Notes under the pieces: generated by a model
Told to the model about the DNA's origin: nothing
Database searches by the model: none
What the model saw: the letters and a program-made list of their open reading frames with translations, nothing else
Program-made: the position numbers and the translations under genes
Shown: piece by piece, positions 12,766-21,884 of the stretch
Position numbering within the stretch: position 1 is the stretch's first letter
Layout: each line of letters begins with the position of its first letter
Assembly: GCA_029532415.1 (NCBI GenBank)
Contig: JAQOTA010000060.1
Location: forward strand, 4,526,001 to 4,590,000
Direction of reading: 5' to 3'
DNA from: Marasmius tenuissimus
Taxonomy: Eukaryota > Basidiomycota > Agaricomycetes > Agaricales > Marasmiaceae
Length of the DNA stretch: 64,000 nt

Positions 12766-14389
12766 ATGGGACCGAAGAATATCGAAGAGGCAGTAGCGCC
12801 TTACATTTCCGTACAGAATGTAATTGTCAAGCCAATCGCCACGCTCTCGGTGAGTTATTCGAAGTATCTCAACGGAGCCGAATCTAACGAAAATCGTTTG
12901 TCAGGCCCTATTTATTGTATATGGTCAGTACTCGTCGACTATGTGGTCATCTCTAACTTTGGCGACTCACGTCGACCCTAAAGGAATGTATATCATCGTC
13001 TTTGGGCTTTGTTTTCATGTTCTCCTACGTCGGCGGAAGTCCGGTTTGGGGTTATACCTGATCTGCACCGTATCCCTGTTTGTTCTGGCAACCATGTATG
13101 TTGCTTCGTCCACAACCGGGTATGCAAAACAAGCAACGGTCAATTTCCGTGCCTCAAGGACACGGAATTATGGTCCTCTCGTGAAGTTTCTAGGACGCAA
13201 CACCTGGAAGACCGTTTGGGCGTGAGTGTATCTCTTTGTTGTGGACTCGGGACCATGATCGGCTCGTTAACGCATTAAACAGTACTATGAGTGGCTTTTC
13301 AAACATGTCAATGAAGTGCGCTTATTCGTTCTCTCCCGGGCAGTCCAATACTAGCTCACCAGTTGTACTCACTTCCCATAGTGCTATCGCGGATATCATG
13401 CTGGTGAGCTCAGCTCCTGCTCTATTCAATGTATTTGGTCAGCCCTGATTGGATACCCGGTATAGGTCCACCGATGTTACGTTCTTTGGGGGTCGAACAA
13501 GATTCTGCTCTGTTTCCTTGCATCTGTAGCCGTGGTTATCAACGGTAAAACAACTTTTATTTAACCCTACACTGCAATCCAGGGCTACTACTGATATATT
13601 TCCATTGAACTAGGCTTGGGTTTTGCTACCTTCGTCATAGAATGCGTTGCGGTCTCCATTCCCAAGTTGAAACCGCCGACCATCTTCCCAACAGCCAAAC
13701 GTATCGATATAGGACTACTCATAGCCATTGCTACTTTCAATGGCTTCTTGTCACTCTTGACTGGTGAGCCCTTCTTCTCTTCACATCAAAGAGCTCTGGA
13801 GTTACGTTACCGCACCAGGTGTGAGGATCTGGTGGGTTAGTCGCCAAGCACGACAACTCATGGGGTCCGACGTGGATGCAAGATACAAAACCATTGTCGC
13901 GGCCATGTAAGTATCTTTGAGTAATCTGAGTCAGTTCCCGGCACAGACAAAAAAAAAACACCGTTTCGTCGCCAGCTTGGAATCCGGAATATTGTATGCA
14001 GCCGCTCTGATAGCAAGGACAGTGATATCACTCGCCCTCAACCCTGGCGTCCATGGAACCATTCCAATTGACCTTACCCCGGTCGTCACTATGCTCTCCG
14101 TTAGTCTTTTGCCGACCCATCTTGTTCGCAGTTGACCACCTCTGTTGTTCTCTAGGGCTTGGCCCCGACCTTGATCATTGTACGTGTAGCGTACGGAAAA
14201 TCAGTGGAAAGTGTCCAACAAATGGCTTCCATCCACTTCGCGGAAAGGGAAAATCGACATGGCTCGGTGACAAGCGGTTTGCCAACAAGTGTGAACATCT
14301 GTTCTCATCTTCGAGATGAAGATATGGAGGCAGACGGGGAAGCGGTGAAAGACGAGGGAGTATCCAAAGACGAGATGCTTCGACGATGA
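12766..14389 (+). CDS. Seven-helix membrane protein, ten exons, intact (356 aa)
   Basis: Exons: 12766-12849, 12905-12923, 12984-13221, 13283-13315, 13382-13403, 13466-13544, 13614-13763, 13819-13906, 13976-14099 and 14156-14389. All introns are GT-AG and the exons sum to 357 codons with no internal stop. Hydrophobic helices fall near residues 29-50, 57-78, 118-140, 144-172, 189-209, 232-258 and 266-292. A polar C-terminal tail follows. Hallmarks are RCYVLWGSNKI (135-145), RIWW (211-214), LESGILY (239-245) and GLAPTLIIVRVAYGKS (280-295). This belongs to a family of hypothetical membrane proteins that I know as expanded in basidiomycetes. No ligand, enzyme activity or pathway can be read from it. 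The start is the first ATG after the TATA box and matches the paralogs (ATGG). Confidence 0.9.
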
Positions 14390-15159
14390 GGGTGAACGTC
14401 GAGGAGACTCAATTTAATACAAATGGAGTTGATTCTACGGTCTTTTGTACATGATCTCGAATCATGGTCCTCCACTTATATCCCTCATTGAAACGCGCTT
14501 CAATGGCAGATCTTCGAAGTGTCTCTTAATATCGCTCTTGCGGATGGCTTGATGCTACATTATATACTTCATCAGCCATAGATCGAAAACGAATCGCTAC
14601 ATGTGAGATGACAGTACCCCGTTCGCTTGAAGGTAGGACAAGAAACAGGGAATGGTCCCTATGGTCGAGTACGGGGCATACACATGGCTCTTGTCCAGTA
14701 TCTGGAAGAGATGCGGACCGAATGTATGTGTACACTACCAGCCAAAATCGCCAGTCGGGAGACAAACGGTGCTCCAAACAAAGTATCACCCGGGGTATGT
14801 CCAGAGGCGTGCCACTTGGATCACCTCCGACCCGCTGGGCATATCTCCGAGGCCCGCCACACCACTATCATTTTTCGGTTCCCAAGACATTGAATTTGAC
14901 CCTGCAGAGTGTCATACCGACGGTATTACAAGCTCAAAGCCGACAACATCTATCCCTTTATTTCTCTGAGAGGACTCAAAACACAGCTAAAAGACCTGGC
15001 GAGGTGTGCCTTTGAGACCTCAACTCTGAGAGGGCAAAGGAACCGAGAGATTCGAAATCTACGAAAGCCCACCAACCGGCTCTCTTCCCCCCGTTCCGAC
15101 GAGTTTACGATCATGGTTGGGTCCCGAAGACGGCGAGACTCCAGTCCCGTTCAACAGTA
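14390..15159. other. Unassigned DNA with overlapping frames; part tandemly duplicated
   Basis: Three overlapping plus-strand frames (14608-15169) show no known motif. The stretch at about 14960-15130 (AAAACACAGCTAAAA, then AAGGAACCGAGA and CCCACCA) recurs at about 17050-17190, so part of this is a local duplication that now flanks copy C. Confidence 0.4.
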
Positions 15160-15843
15160 TGACAGATGACAGAACCGACAGAGCCACTCGGGCAGTGCTG
15201 AAGAGTTTGTCATGAGTCAGAACCGAAGAGAGAACGGCTGTAGACACAGCTAGGGCAAAAACCTATTTTGTTGCGGAATATGAAACAAAAATATGACACC
15301 TTGCTTTCTGGTGAGTATTTTTTACTCAAAATATGTGAAATCCAATTCAATTTCGACTATTTCCAGCCCAAATATGTGTTCAACTGTGCATATGAGGCAT
15401 CATATTTTTCTGGCATATCTCCATGCAAAAATAATGTTCACACCCAGCTGTGAGAAGGGCCGCAAGGGCTCACCATGAATCAGTAATGAATCTAGCTATT
15501 CGGTGAGAATAGAAACAAAAATGAAGGGAAGAGATGACTACGATTTGGGAGTGACTGTACTGCACCCCCTTCTTGCTGCTCGTGAGCAATCTGACTGTGG
15601 CCATGAACATAGCGAGGGAGTCTTTGTTCCAAATGATCGTAGTATTGGAAACTGGGCCTTGGTGCTCCGTGTATATCTATACGTCCTACCTCTGTCTACG
15701 TGAATTTCAGGGTCGTATCCTGCTATAGGCCTGAATCAACGTTCATAGGATACAGGTTGAACCCAACGTGGTACAATATATTGTACATGACCCTCGCCCA
15801 TTCAAACCATCTGTTGACTTATGTCAGTCTCGCGCTCAAGCCT

Positions 15844-16205
15844 TTATCTCTCCGGATGAGCCTCGGGATAGTCTCCGTGAGAATGGGAACGAATATCTGT
15901 GGTAGGTCCAGATCCGGAGGCGCTTCGAGACCCACTCCCTGCGAAATGGAGCGAGATAACCTGCTGAACGCTTTCCACAGACTTTCTGTGTGCGACGCGT
16001 ACAATAATCAGGGTAGGCGCTAAACCCTGAAGTCCAAGGCGTCGTACAACTGCACTAAAGTGCATGATAGAGAAATACGTACCGACATCAGGGTCTACCA
16101 AAGTCAACTCGCCGAGAGGGTGGAAATTGGAAACACAATAGCATTCTGGACTGTGAGGAGGCGCTCTGAGATCACCTCTGGCTCAAGGCCGCCTTGGGAG
16201 TCCAT
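15844..16205 (-). pseudogene. Internally deleted membrane protein gene (family copy C)
   Basis: Exon 1 (16113-16205, starting MDSQGG and ending ISTLS) is followed by a short piece of intron 1. That piece jumps straight to the last codons of exon 9 and its donor, then the complete last exon with GLAPTLIIVRVAHRKS and a TAA stop at 15844-15846. Compared with the intact copy at 31937-33535, about 1.2 kb holding exons 2-8 and most of exon 9 is missing. Six of the seven helices are therefore lost. The exon 1 donor is GC instead of GT. The TATA box and upstream flank are preserved, so it could still be transcribed, but it cannot encode the family protein. Confidence 0.88.
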
Positions 16206-16270
16206 TTCGGATCTTTAGTGAACGATAGACGACGAGAATAATTTTTGGACAGGATCTGAGGTCGAAGCGC

Positions 16271-16278
16271 CTTTTATA
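16271..16278 (-). promoter_or_regulatory. TATA box of copy C
   Basis: TATAAAAG on the minus strand, about 66-73 bp before the ATG at 16205, followed by GCGCTT as in the partner copy at 33602. Confidence 0.55.
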
Positions 16279-16990
16279 CTCCGTATCACTGGCGGTCTTT
16301 CGCGCATGTGCCAGCTGGAGTCTTATTTGCAGAAAGAGTATACGTTCAGATCCTATCTAAACGTTTCCAGGTCGAGTAGCACTGTATCCTCTTCGACGCT
16401 CGAGGTAGACTGGGTGCCGAATACGCTGAAAGATCACAGATTGGGATCGCCGCCCACTGTCCTTTCACTCGCATGAGTTCCCATCATGATCAAGACCGTC
16501 TACAATGCTCGCTCCCTGCGAGCCTGGTTGATCATTAACACTGGGTATATGCCCAAACTACAGAAAAACGATTCAAACTCACCAAGCAGGAATGAGCTGC
16601 CTTATGAGGATCTACCGAGCGAGATGAGGTGAATCACTTGTTTTGGACGCGTATGCCCGCGCTTCAGGGAATTTTAAAACCTTAATAGCTCCTTTGAATG
16701 GTGCTAGGAGAAGGAAGGCTGGCAGGAAGATGTGACGGCGCTCTTGCCTCGACAAGTGTTTGGCATACCAAGTGCAAACCGATTCAGAAGATCTAAGTCT
16801 GAACTGTTTTGTCGGTGCCCAATACATGAAACGGTTTACCGTGTCATTGAGCCAAAACTAGTAGGACCCTCTTGTTCAAATCTGAGTGAGCGTGGAAACT
16901 TGAGACGGCCACCATCTAGAGAGAAAACCACATGGAGCGCGAGCATAATCATGGCGAAGAGCATGGAAATTAGCCTGACACCATGTTGAG

Positions 16991-17377
16991 AAGATCTGTC
17001 TCAAGTAACACTTGGGACAGCCATCGTTTTTCGCTTCCGAAAGGCCTTGAAACACAGCTAAAAAGATGTGATCGTGATGCCTTAACTCCGAGAACGCAAG
17101 GGAACCGAGAAATTTGAAACACAGATCTGCGACAGCCCACCAGCCGATTATGTTCCCCCCAAACCCTTTTTTTTTCGAATAGAATGCGAGTTCATGGAGA
17201 GTCTCGAAGATGAAGAGACTCTCCAGTGGAGGTACGAATACACAATATTGAAGGACACATGCCTAGACGAGCAAAGCCATGTTGACATGACAACGTGTTG
17301 TGTGTAAGACGCTGGCTGAATTTGCCTGTAGTGGGTGCGAGGTGTAATTTTGCAACCAAACATCGATGTTGATGATA
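16991..17377. repeat. Partial tandem duplicate of about 14960-15220
   Basis: AACACAGCTAAAA, AAGGGAACCGAGAAAT, CAGCCCACCAGCCG and a GACTCTCCAGT segment recur in the same order as at 14960-15160. No gene is recognised here. Confidence 0.5.
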
Positions 17378-17878
17378 TGTCACAGGAGCGAGTGTCATGA
17401 AGACGCCACTTTTCCCCTCCACCAGTTGCTCACATGATTATCACATGTTCTTTTCTCATGGTCACTTACTATACATCCTTCTTCTCACAACTCTCTCTCT
17501 TAACCCACCACCACGCAGCCTTAACCCACATCGTGCAGCCATCCCATTATCTCATACTGACTCATTCTCTTATTCATCCTTGACTCATACTTACTCATAC
17601 ATGACTCATAGGTAGCCACTCCAACTCCAGCTCTGACCATAGGATAGATATATAAGCTAGCTAGTCTTCACCTGGTCCCTCATCTTGACCTCTTGTTGTT
17701 GGGACCAGGTGAGTAGTACAGTCTCCTTCTCTTTCCTTCTCCACAATAGATCTAACTTGTTGTTGGGACCAGTTTCTGCCTTATCTCTGTCTGAGTCAAG
17801 CCCACTGCTCCTCTCCAAGCTTGCTATCACTGCTCTCCACCTTTGCTGTCTCTGATAGACACTCAGCACTTTGTGACA
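17378..17878 (+). mobile_element. LTR-like sequence with TGTCACA/TGTGACA ends
   Basis: The 501-bp segment starts TGTCACAGGAG and ends CTTTGTGACA, giving perfect 7-bp inverted termini of the TG...CA type. A TATA box (atagatatataag, about 17646) lies inside. Downstream is an inverted pair (17668-17679 with 17701-17712) and a 17-bp direct repeat (17692-17708 and 17756-17772). The flanking pentamers (TGATA and GCGAG) do not match, so it is not a clean solo LTR. It may be one end of a truncated element. No coding sequence is seen. Confidence 0.45.
17668..17712. repeat. Perfect 12-bp inverted repeat with 21-nt loop
   Basis: TCACCTGGTCCC at 17668-17679 pairs with GGGACCAGGTGA at 17701-17712. It lies just downstream of the TATA box of the LTR-like segment, where an LTR R region would form the 5' end of the transcript. 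A structural role in the RNA is inference. Confidence 0.6.
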
Positions 17879-18638
17879 GCGAGGGCTTTAGTTGCAGTCA
17901 ACGGGGATGATCAATGAATCTACATGACTTCTCTGTTGACTCTGTAGTAGGGGAGATCTTTGGAAAGAGCCATGTATAAAGAAAGGTCAGAACACCAATA
18001 AAGGCGTGTATAAACCCCCCCAAAATGAACCTGGATTCCAAAGTACATAGCTGTCATATTGAGAACTCCACAAAAACTTACGCCTCCTAACCCTTGTCAA
18101 GCTTTGCATTCCCTTGCACCATGTCATCATCAGTACCTTGTGGCCTAACGGGCACAGTGAAAAATACACGAAGAACCACAGACGATCCTAGAGTTGGTTT
18201 TCCTGGTTTTCTTGAAGCGAGCGATTGACTCCATATTGACGGCCATGTTGGCATGTCCGGCAGAGGGGACTGGAAGGTTCAGTACGACATGTTTGTAGTG
18301 GCCCACAGATAGACTCGGAAGACTCATCAACCTGAAGAATGCCATAATAACTTTCTGAAACCTTCTCCTTACATTGATTGCCTTGAGCTGACGGTACCCC
18401 ATTCGTCAAACTTACGAGAACAACATTTCCCTTCTTCAACTCAAGGACCGACTCATTATCAGCACCTCGGAGCACTCAAGTGTTACACCCTACCTTGTCA
18501 AGATTGATTGATCAACCTGCTTGAGATTGGTATTTGAAACATATTGATCATTGTGGTGGTAAGGATCATGATGGTGCAGGAAAGAGAGACGATGTTTGGT
18601 TGAATTCTCGTCACAAAGAACGCGTCACGGTCGGGGAC
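17879..18638. other. Unassigned DNA left of the copia element
   Basis: Overlapping frames on both strands at about 18145-18475 look protein-like in places, but I recognise no family and cannot choose a strand. The target site of the copia insertion (GGGAC, 18634-18638) is at its right end. A 45-bp piece at about 18562-18606 resembles 37626-37670. Confidence 0.4.
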
Positions 18639-18896
18639 TGTTGAATCCGGACTACTGGATATATGGACCGTTGTATTGGGTCACATCTATGCTTCAATTG
18701 TTCTACTATGATCTATGCTATTCCTAGTCACTCCCGTTATAGTAGCTACAGCCACCTCGGTATAGTATATAAGTAGCTCTGTATCTACATGCAATACCAG
18801 TACTTTTACTACTCTTGTTGCTGCCTCTCAGCCTATCTCCAGGTGAGCTAGTCTGTCCCATGCTGCCACTGCGTGGGCAGGACCTCTGCCTCAACA
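18639..18896 (+). repeat. 5' LTR of the copia element
   Basis: 258 bp, TG...CA, with a TATA motif (agtatataag, about 18764). It pairs with 25222-25479 at about 93 percent identity by eye. Confidence 0.95.
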
Positions 18897-18908
18897 GGTT
18901 ATGGGCTC
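18897..18908 (+). other. Primer binding site (half-tRNA type)
   Basis: GGTTATGGGCTC directly follows the LTR. It is complementary to the anticodon-loop region of initiator methionine tRNA (around the CAU anticodon), not to the tRNA 3' CCA end. Internal priming on a cleaved initiator tRNA is known for Drosophila copia and related Pseudoviridae. Confidence 0.7.
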
Positions 18909-19071
18909 CAGTGCCCTATCAATGTGCCCTGCGATGGCAGCTCTCTAGGATGTGCACCTTTATTGTGTGCTGCCTATGATGATGCGCTATTGTGGTCGTT
19001 GCACTCGATAACCATTGTGACTGCTTAATCGCTGTCGTGATGGGCAGACTGTTAACACTGGTTCTGGCCCT

Positions 19072-21868
19072 GTGAAGTCAATATCTTCATTGATGTTTGA
19101 CAATGGTGGACTGTGTCCTCAACAACGATCAATGGCTATCACTGTTGACCGTGCAGTGATTTCTTTTATCATTGCCTATGATGATGAACCTATGCTGATT
19201 GTTGTTCTATTACTTCAGATTGCTATGGCTCTTGTTATGTCTACCCTTATCCCCACCGTTGAGGTCTTTAGCAGTGTCAACTGGCGCAAGTGGTCCAAGG
19301 GTCTTGGTACTTATGCCATGATCAATGAGTTCTACGACCACTACACCAACGACAATCCTGAACCTGATGCACCTGAGAAACCTACTGAACCATCAGAACC
19401 TCAGCCGACTACTTGCACTGTCACTGTTCCTGCTCATGAAGGTGGAGAAGCTACTTGACGACAAGAGACAGTCTCCACTACCAATGAAAAAACGCAGCAG
19501 TATGGTAGGGACCTTGAGCAGTATGCTAAGGATTTGGAAAGGTATGAGAAGGATCTTCTCAGGCACGAGGAGGACCATCGACGTTGGAAGAAGTATGAAT
19601 TCAAGGCCATGGGTGCACTACGTGCCACCACCACCATTGCTGTGCAGAGTATTATTGAGGATGATGATACGGCTTGGAACGCTTGGGAGAAGATCAAGGC
19701 TCATTATGGTCAACAGACTTCTGTTTCTGTTTGGGCTGACTTCAAGTCGGTCATGGAGTTTTGTTTATCCGGTGGTAACCCCGTTTCTGAGATTGCCAGA
19801 CTCGAACTTCTATTTGGCCAACTCTCTGAAGCGCAGATTGAACTCCCTACTCTTGTCAAAGCCATGCTCCTCCTCTCCATCATTCCACAGTCATGGGCTA
19901 ATGCTTGTGAATTTGCTACCAATGGTAACTCGCCAGCTGAACTTACTTTCAAAGTGGCTCGTGATGCTGTCATTAACCACTACAAAGCTTGGAAACCCAC
20001 TCCTCTTGTGTCGCGCATTTCTTCTGTCAAGAAGAGGGATAAGAACCCGAAGTTTAACCAACAGTCCAATCCTCCTTTGTGTTAGGATCGTGCAGATCGG
20101 ATAGGGATAAGTAAAGATATGGGGTTTTATATGCTGTCGGATAGGTGGATAGGAAAGAGATATGATGAAGGAGTGTGGGAGCAACAGATCTAGAGCAGAC
20201 AGTAGCTGAAGGTTTCGCCAACAGCACCATGAACTGAGCTGTCCTTCTACTAGACTAAGAGGACAAGTTGCGAGAGAGAAGAAAAGACATTAGAGTCATG
20301 ATGGGGATTGACCCAGATTGAAACCTGGTTGATCCAGGGTGATTCTGGTTGGAACCTGGTTGATTTCGAGTCTTCTGATACAGGATAGAAGTATAGAGCT
20401 TATATAGGGTTATAGTAAATGAATGAATGATAAGTGAGTCAAGTGCGGGAAAGGTTGATGTATCATATGGAAGTCAAACACGGGGAGGAATGTACCGGAA
20501 GGGAAATGAACTGGAAATGAATATGTGCGTGATGGAACGAAGATATGAATAGAATAAGTGAGTGTGGGAATATCTCGGAAGTCGGAGATAAGTAATTCAG
20601 AACAAGTCAGAACAAGATGGAAAGAGTCCCGGAAGCGGAGGCGGAAGTGGTGGAGGTTCCGGGGATGGACTTGGTGTGAGAGACTGAAGTGCGGAAGTGA
20701 AGGTTGAGTGCCAGGGATGGAATAGTGTTGGAATGAGCTAGAATAATAGCCCGGAAATACCCGGAAATACTCGGAATGGGTCCGGAGGTGATGTGACTAG
20801 CCAAGTGTGATGTGACTAGGTGAGATAGACCAGGGTAAGATGCATGGATGTAACACTTTGTTGTCGTCTAACAATAACAACCAATCTAATAACGACAACA
20901 ACCAGAAGAAGAAGAACAACCGACGTGGCAGGAAGAAGAAGGGTGATTCTCAGGACAACAAGGGTGACTCCTCTCACAAGGGTCATTCTCATATTGTGTC
21001 CCTCGCCCATTTGTCCATCTCCTCACCCCCCATCATTCCTGATACTCCATCTGTCGTACATCCCACAGACTGATCCCGGGATCCACTCCACATGTAGCGT
21101 TTCTCCGGTGCTACTTCAAGTGGTTCTGTTTTTGAGAATGCTCAGGCTGCTCGCAGTCTTGCCAATTGTCTTGGTGTTCCCAAGTATGCCCACGCCCTTG
21201 AACCTATGGAACAGGGATATGTGGCTGCTTCCTCTTCCTCCCTCAAGCATTGTATTGATGGTCCCTTCTCCCCTGCTCCACCTGCAAAGCGTGCTAAGAG
21301 CGTTGAGAAGGTTTATGACCTCTATGATTCTTTCTATGAGGACTCCGACTCTGAATATGAGGATCGTATTGCATTGAACGCTGTTAACGATTCTTTGCGT
21401 ACAGAGATTGCGAGTGGAAGTGCCATGGATGTTGACAGCGAGATCGCAGATGCTGCTGGTTTTTCCGACAATGTTGAGTACAATTTGGTCTCCATCAGAT
21501 CTGAGGAATCTGATGATGACAGGCAAGTGCCTTATCTCAGTCTTTCTTTGAACACTGATACGAACCTACAGTGCGCTGCTCTATTAGCCACTTCTAAACG
21601 TAGTAGTTCAGATATTGTGTCCTGTATGAAATTTGCACAATGTATTGGTGATCACTTTGCCACATGTGCCAATTGTAAGGGAAAGAAGGCGACTGGAAGC
21701 TTGCAAGAGTGGATTGTCGATTTGGGTGCTTCATTGCACTTTACGTATGATCTTGAAGATTTTGCTGAGTATGAACCCATGAACAATGGACTGCAGCTAA
21801 ATACTGCACAGAAGGACAACCCTATCCAAATCAAGGGAAAAGGGACTGTGTTCATCTCATTCTGTTGA
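19072..21868 (+). pseudogene. gag: copia gag and protease region, interrupted
   Basis: The gag frame includes VNWRKWSKGLGTY (about 19279) and continues past a TGA at 19456 into a charged segment and a gag core ending at the solo LTR (20080). After the LTR the frame resumes with an Asn/Lys-rich stretch, hits a TGA at 21071, and reaches a CxxC remnant (CANC) and the protease core. The protease site reads EWIVDLGAS where D-S/T-G is expected, so the residue after the catalytic Asp is Leu. One C-to-T change (TCG to TTG) would explain it. The gag start is uncertain; candidate ATGs lie at 19093 and 19225. Confidence 0.85.
20080..20855 (-). mobile_element. Solo LTR of a second retrotransposon family, nested in gag
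   Basis: A 776-bp segment begins TGTTAGGATC and ends ATGTAACA on the plus strand, with perfect TGTTA/TAACA termini. It is flanked by CTTTG on both sides (20075-20079 and 20856-20860). The gag reading frame to the left continues in frame to the right if LTR plus one CTTTG (781 bp) is disregarded, which confirms the boundaries. Orientation is probably minus, because a TATA-type CCCTATATAAGCTC reads on that strand (about 20398). It contains no genes. Confidence 0.93.
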
Positions 21869-21884
21869 AGAATCTTATAGTCGA

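Larger units (their letters stand above)
15160..16990. repeat. Segmental duplicate of 31390-34390
   Basis: The block follows 31390-34390 through downstream flank, gene and upstream flank. Shared landmarks include CACTCGGGCAGTGCTGA (CGCTCGGGCGGTGCTCA in the partner), GTTGAACCCAACGTG, AACCTGCTGAACGCTTTCCA, CTAAACGTTT, CGGTGCCCAATAC and GGAAATTAGCCTGACA. This copy lacks about 1.2 kb of the gene body. It also has AT-rich DNA at 15262-15450 that the partner does not share. Confidence 0.8.

Noticed and set aside
19325..20104. 259-codon ORF overlapping gag
   Set aside because: Another-frame shadow of gag; Leu/Arg-rich and lacking the retroelement motifs seen in the true frame.
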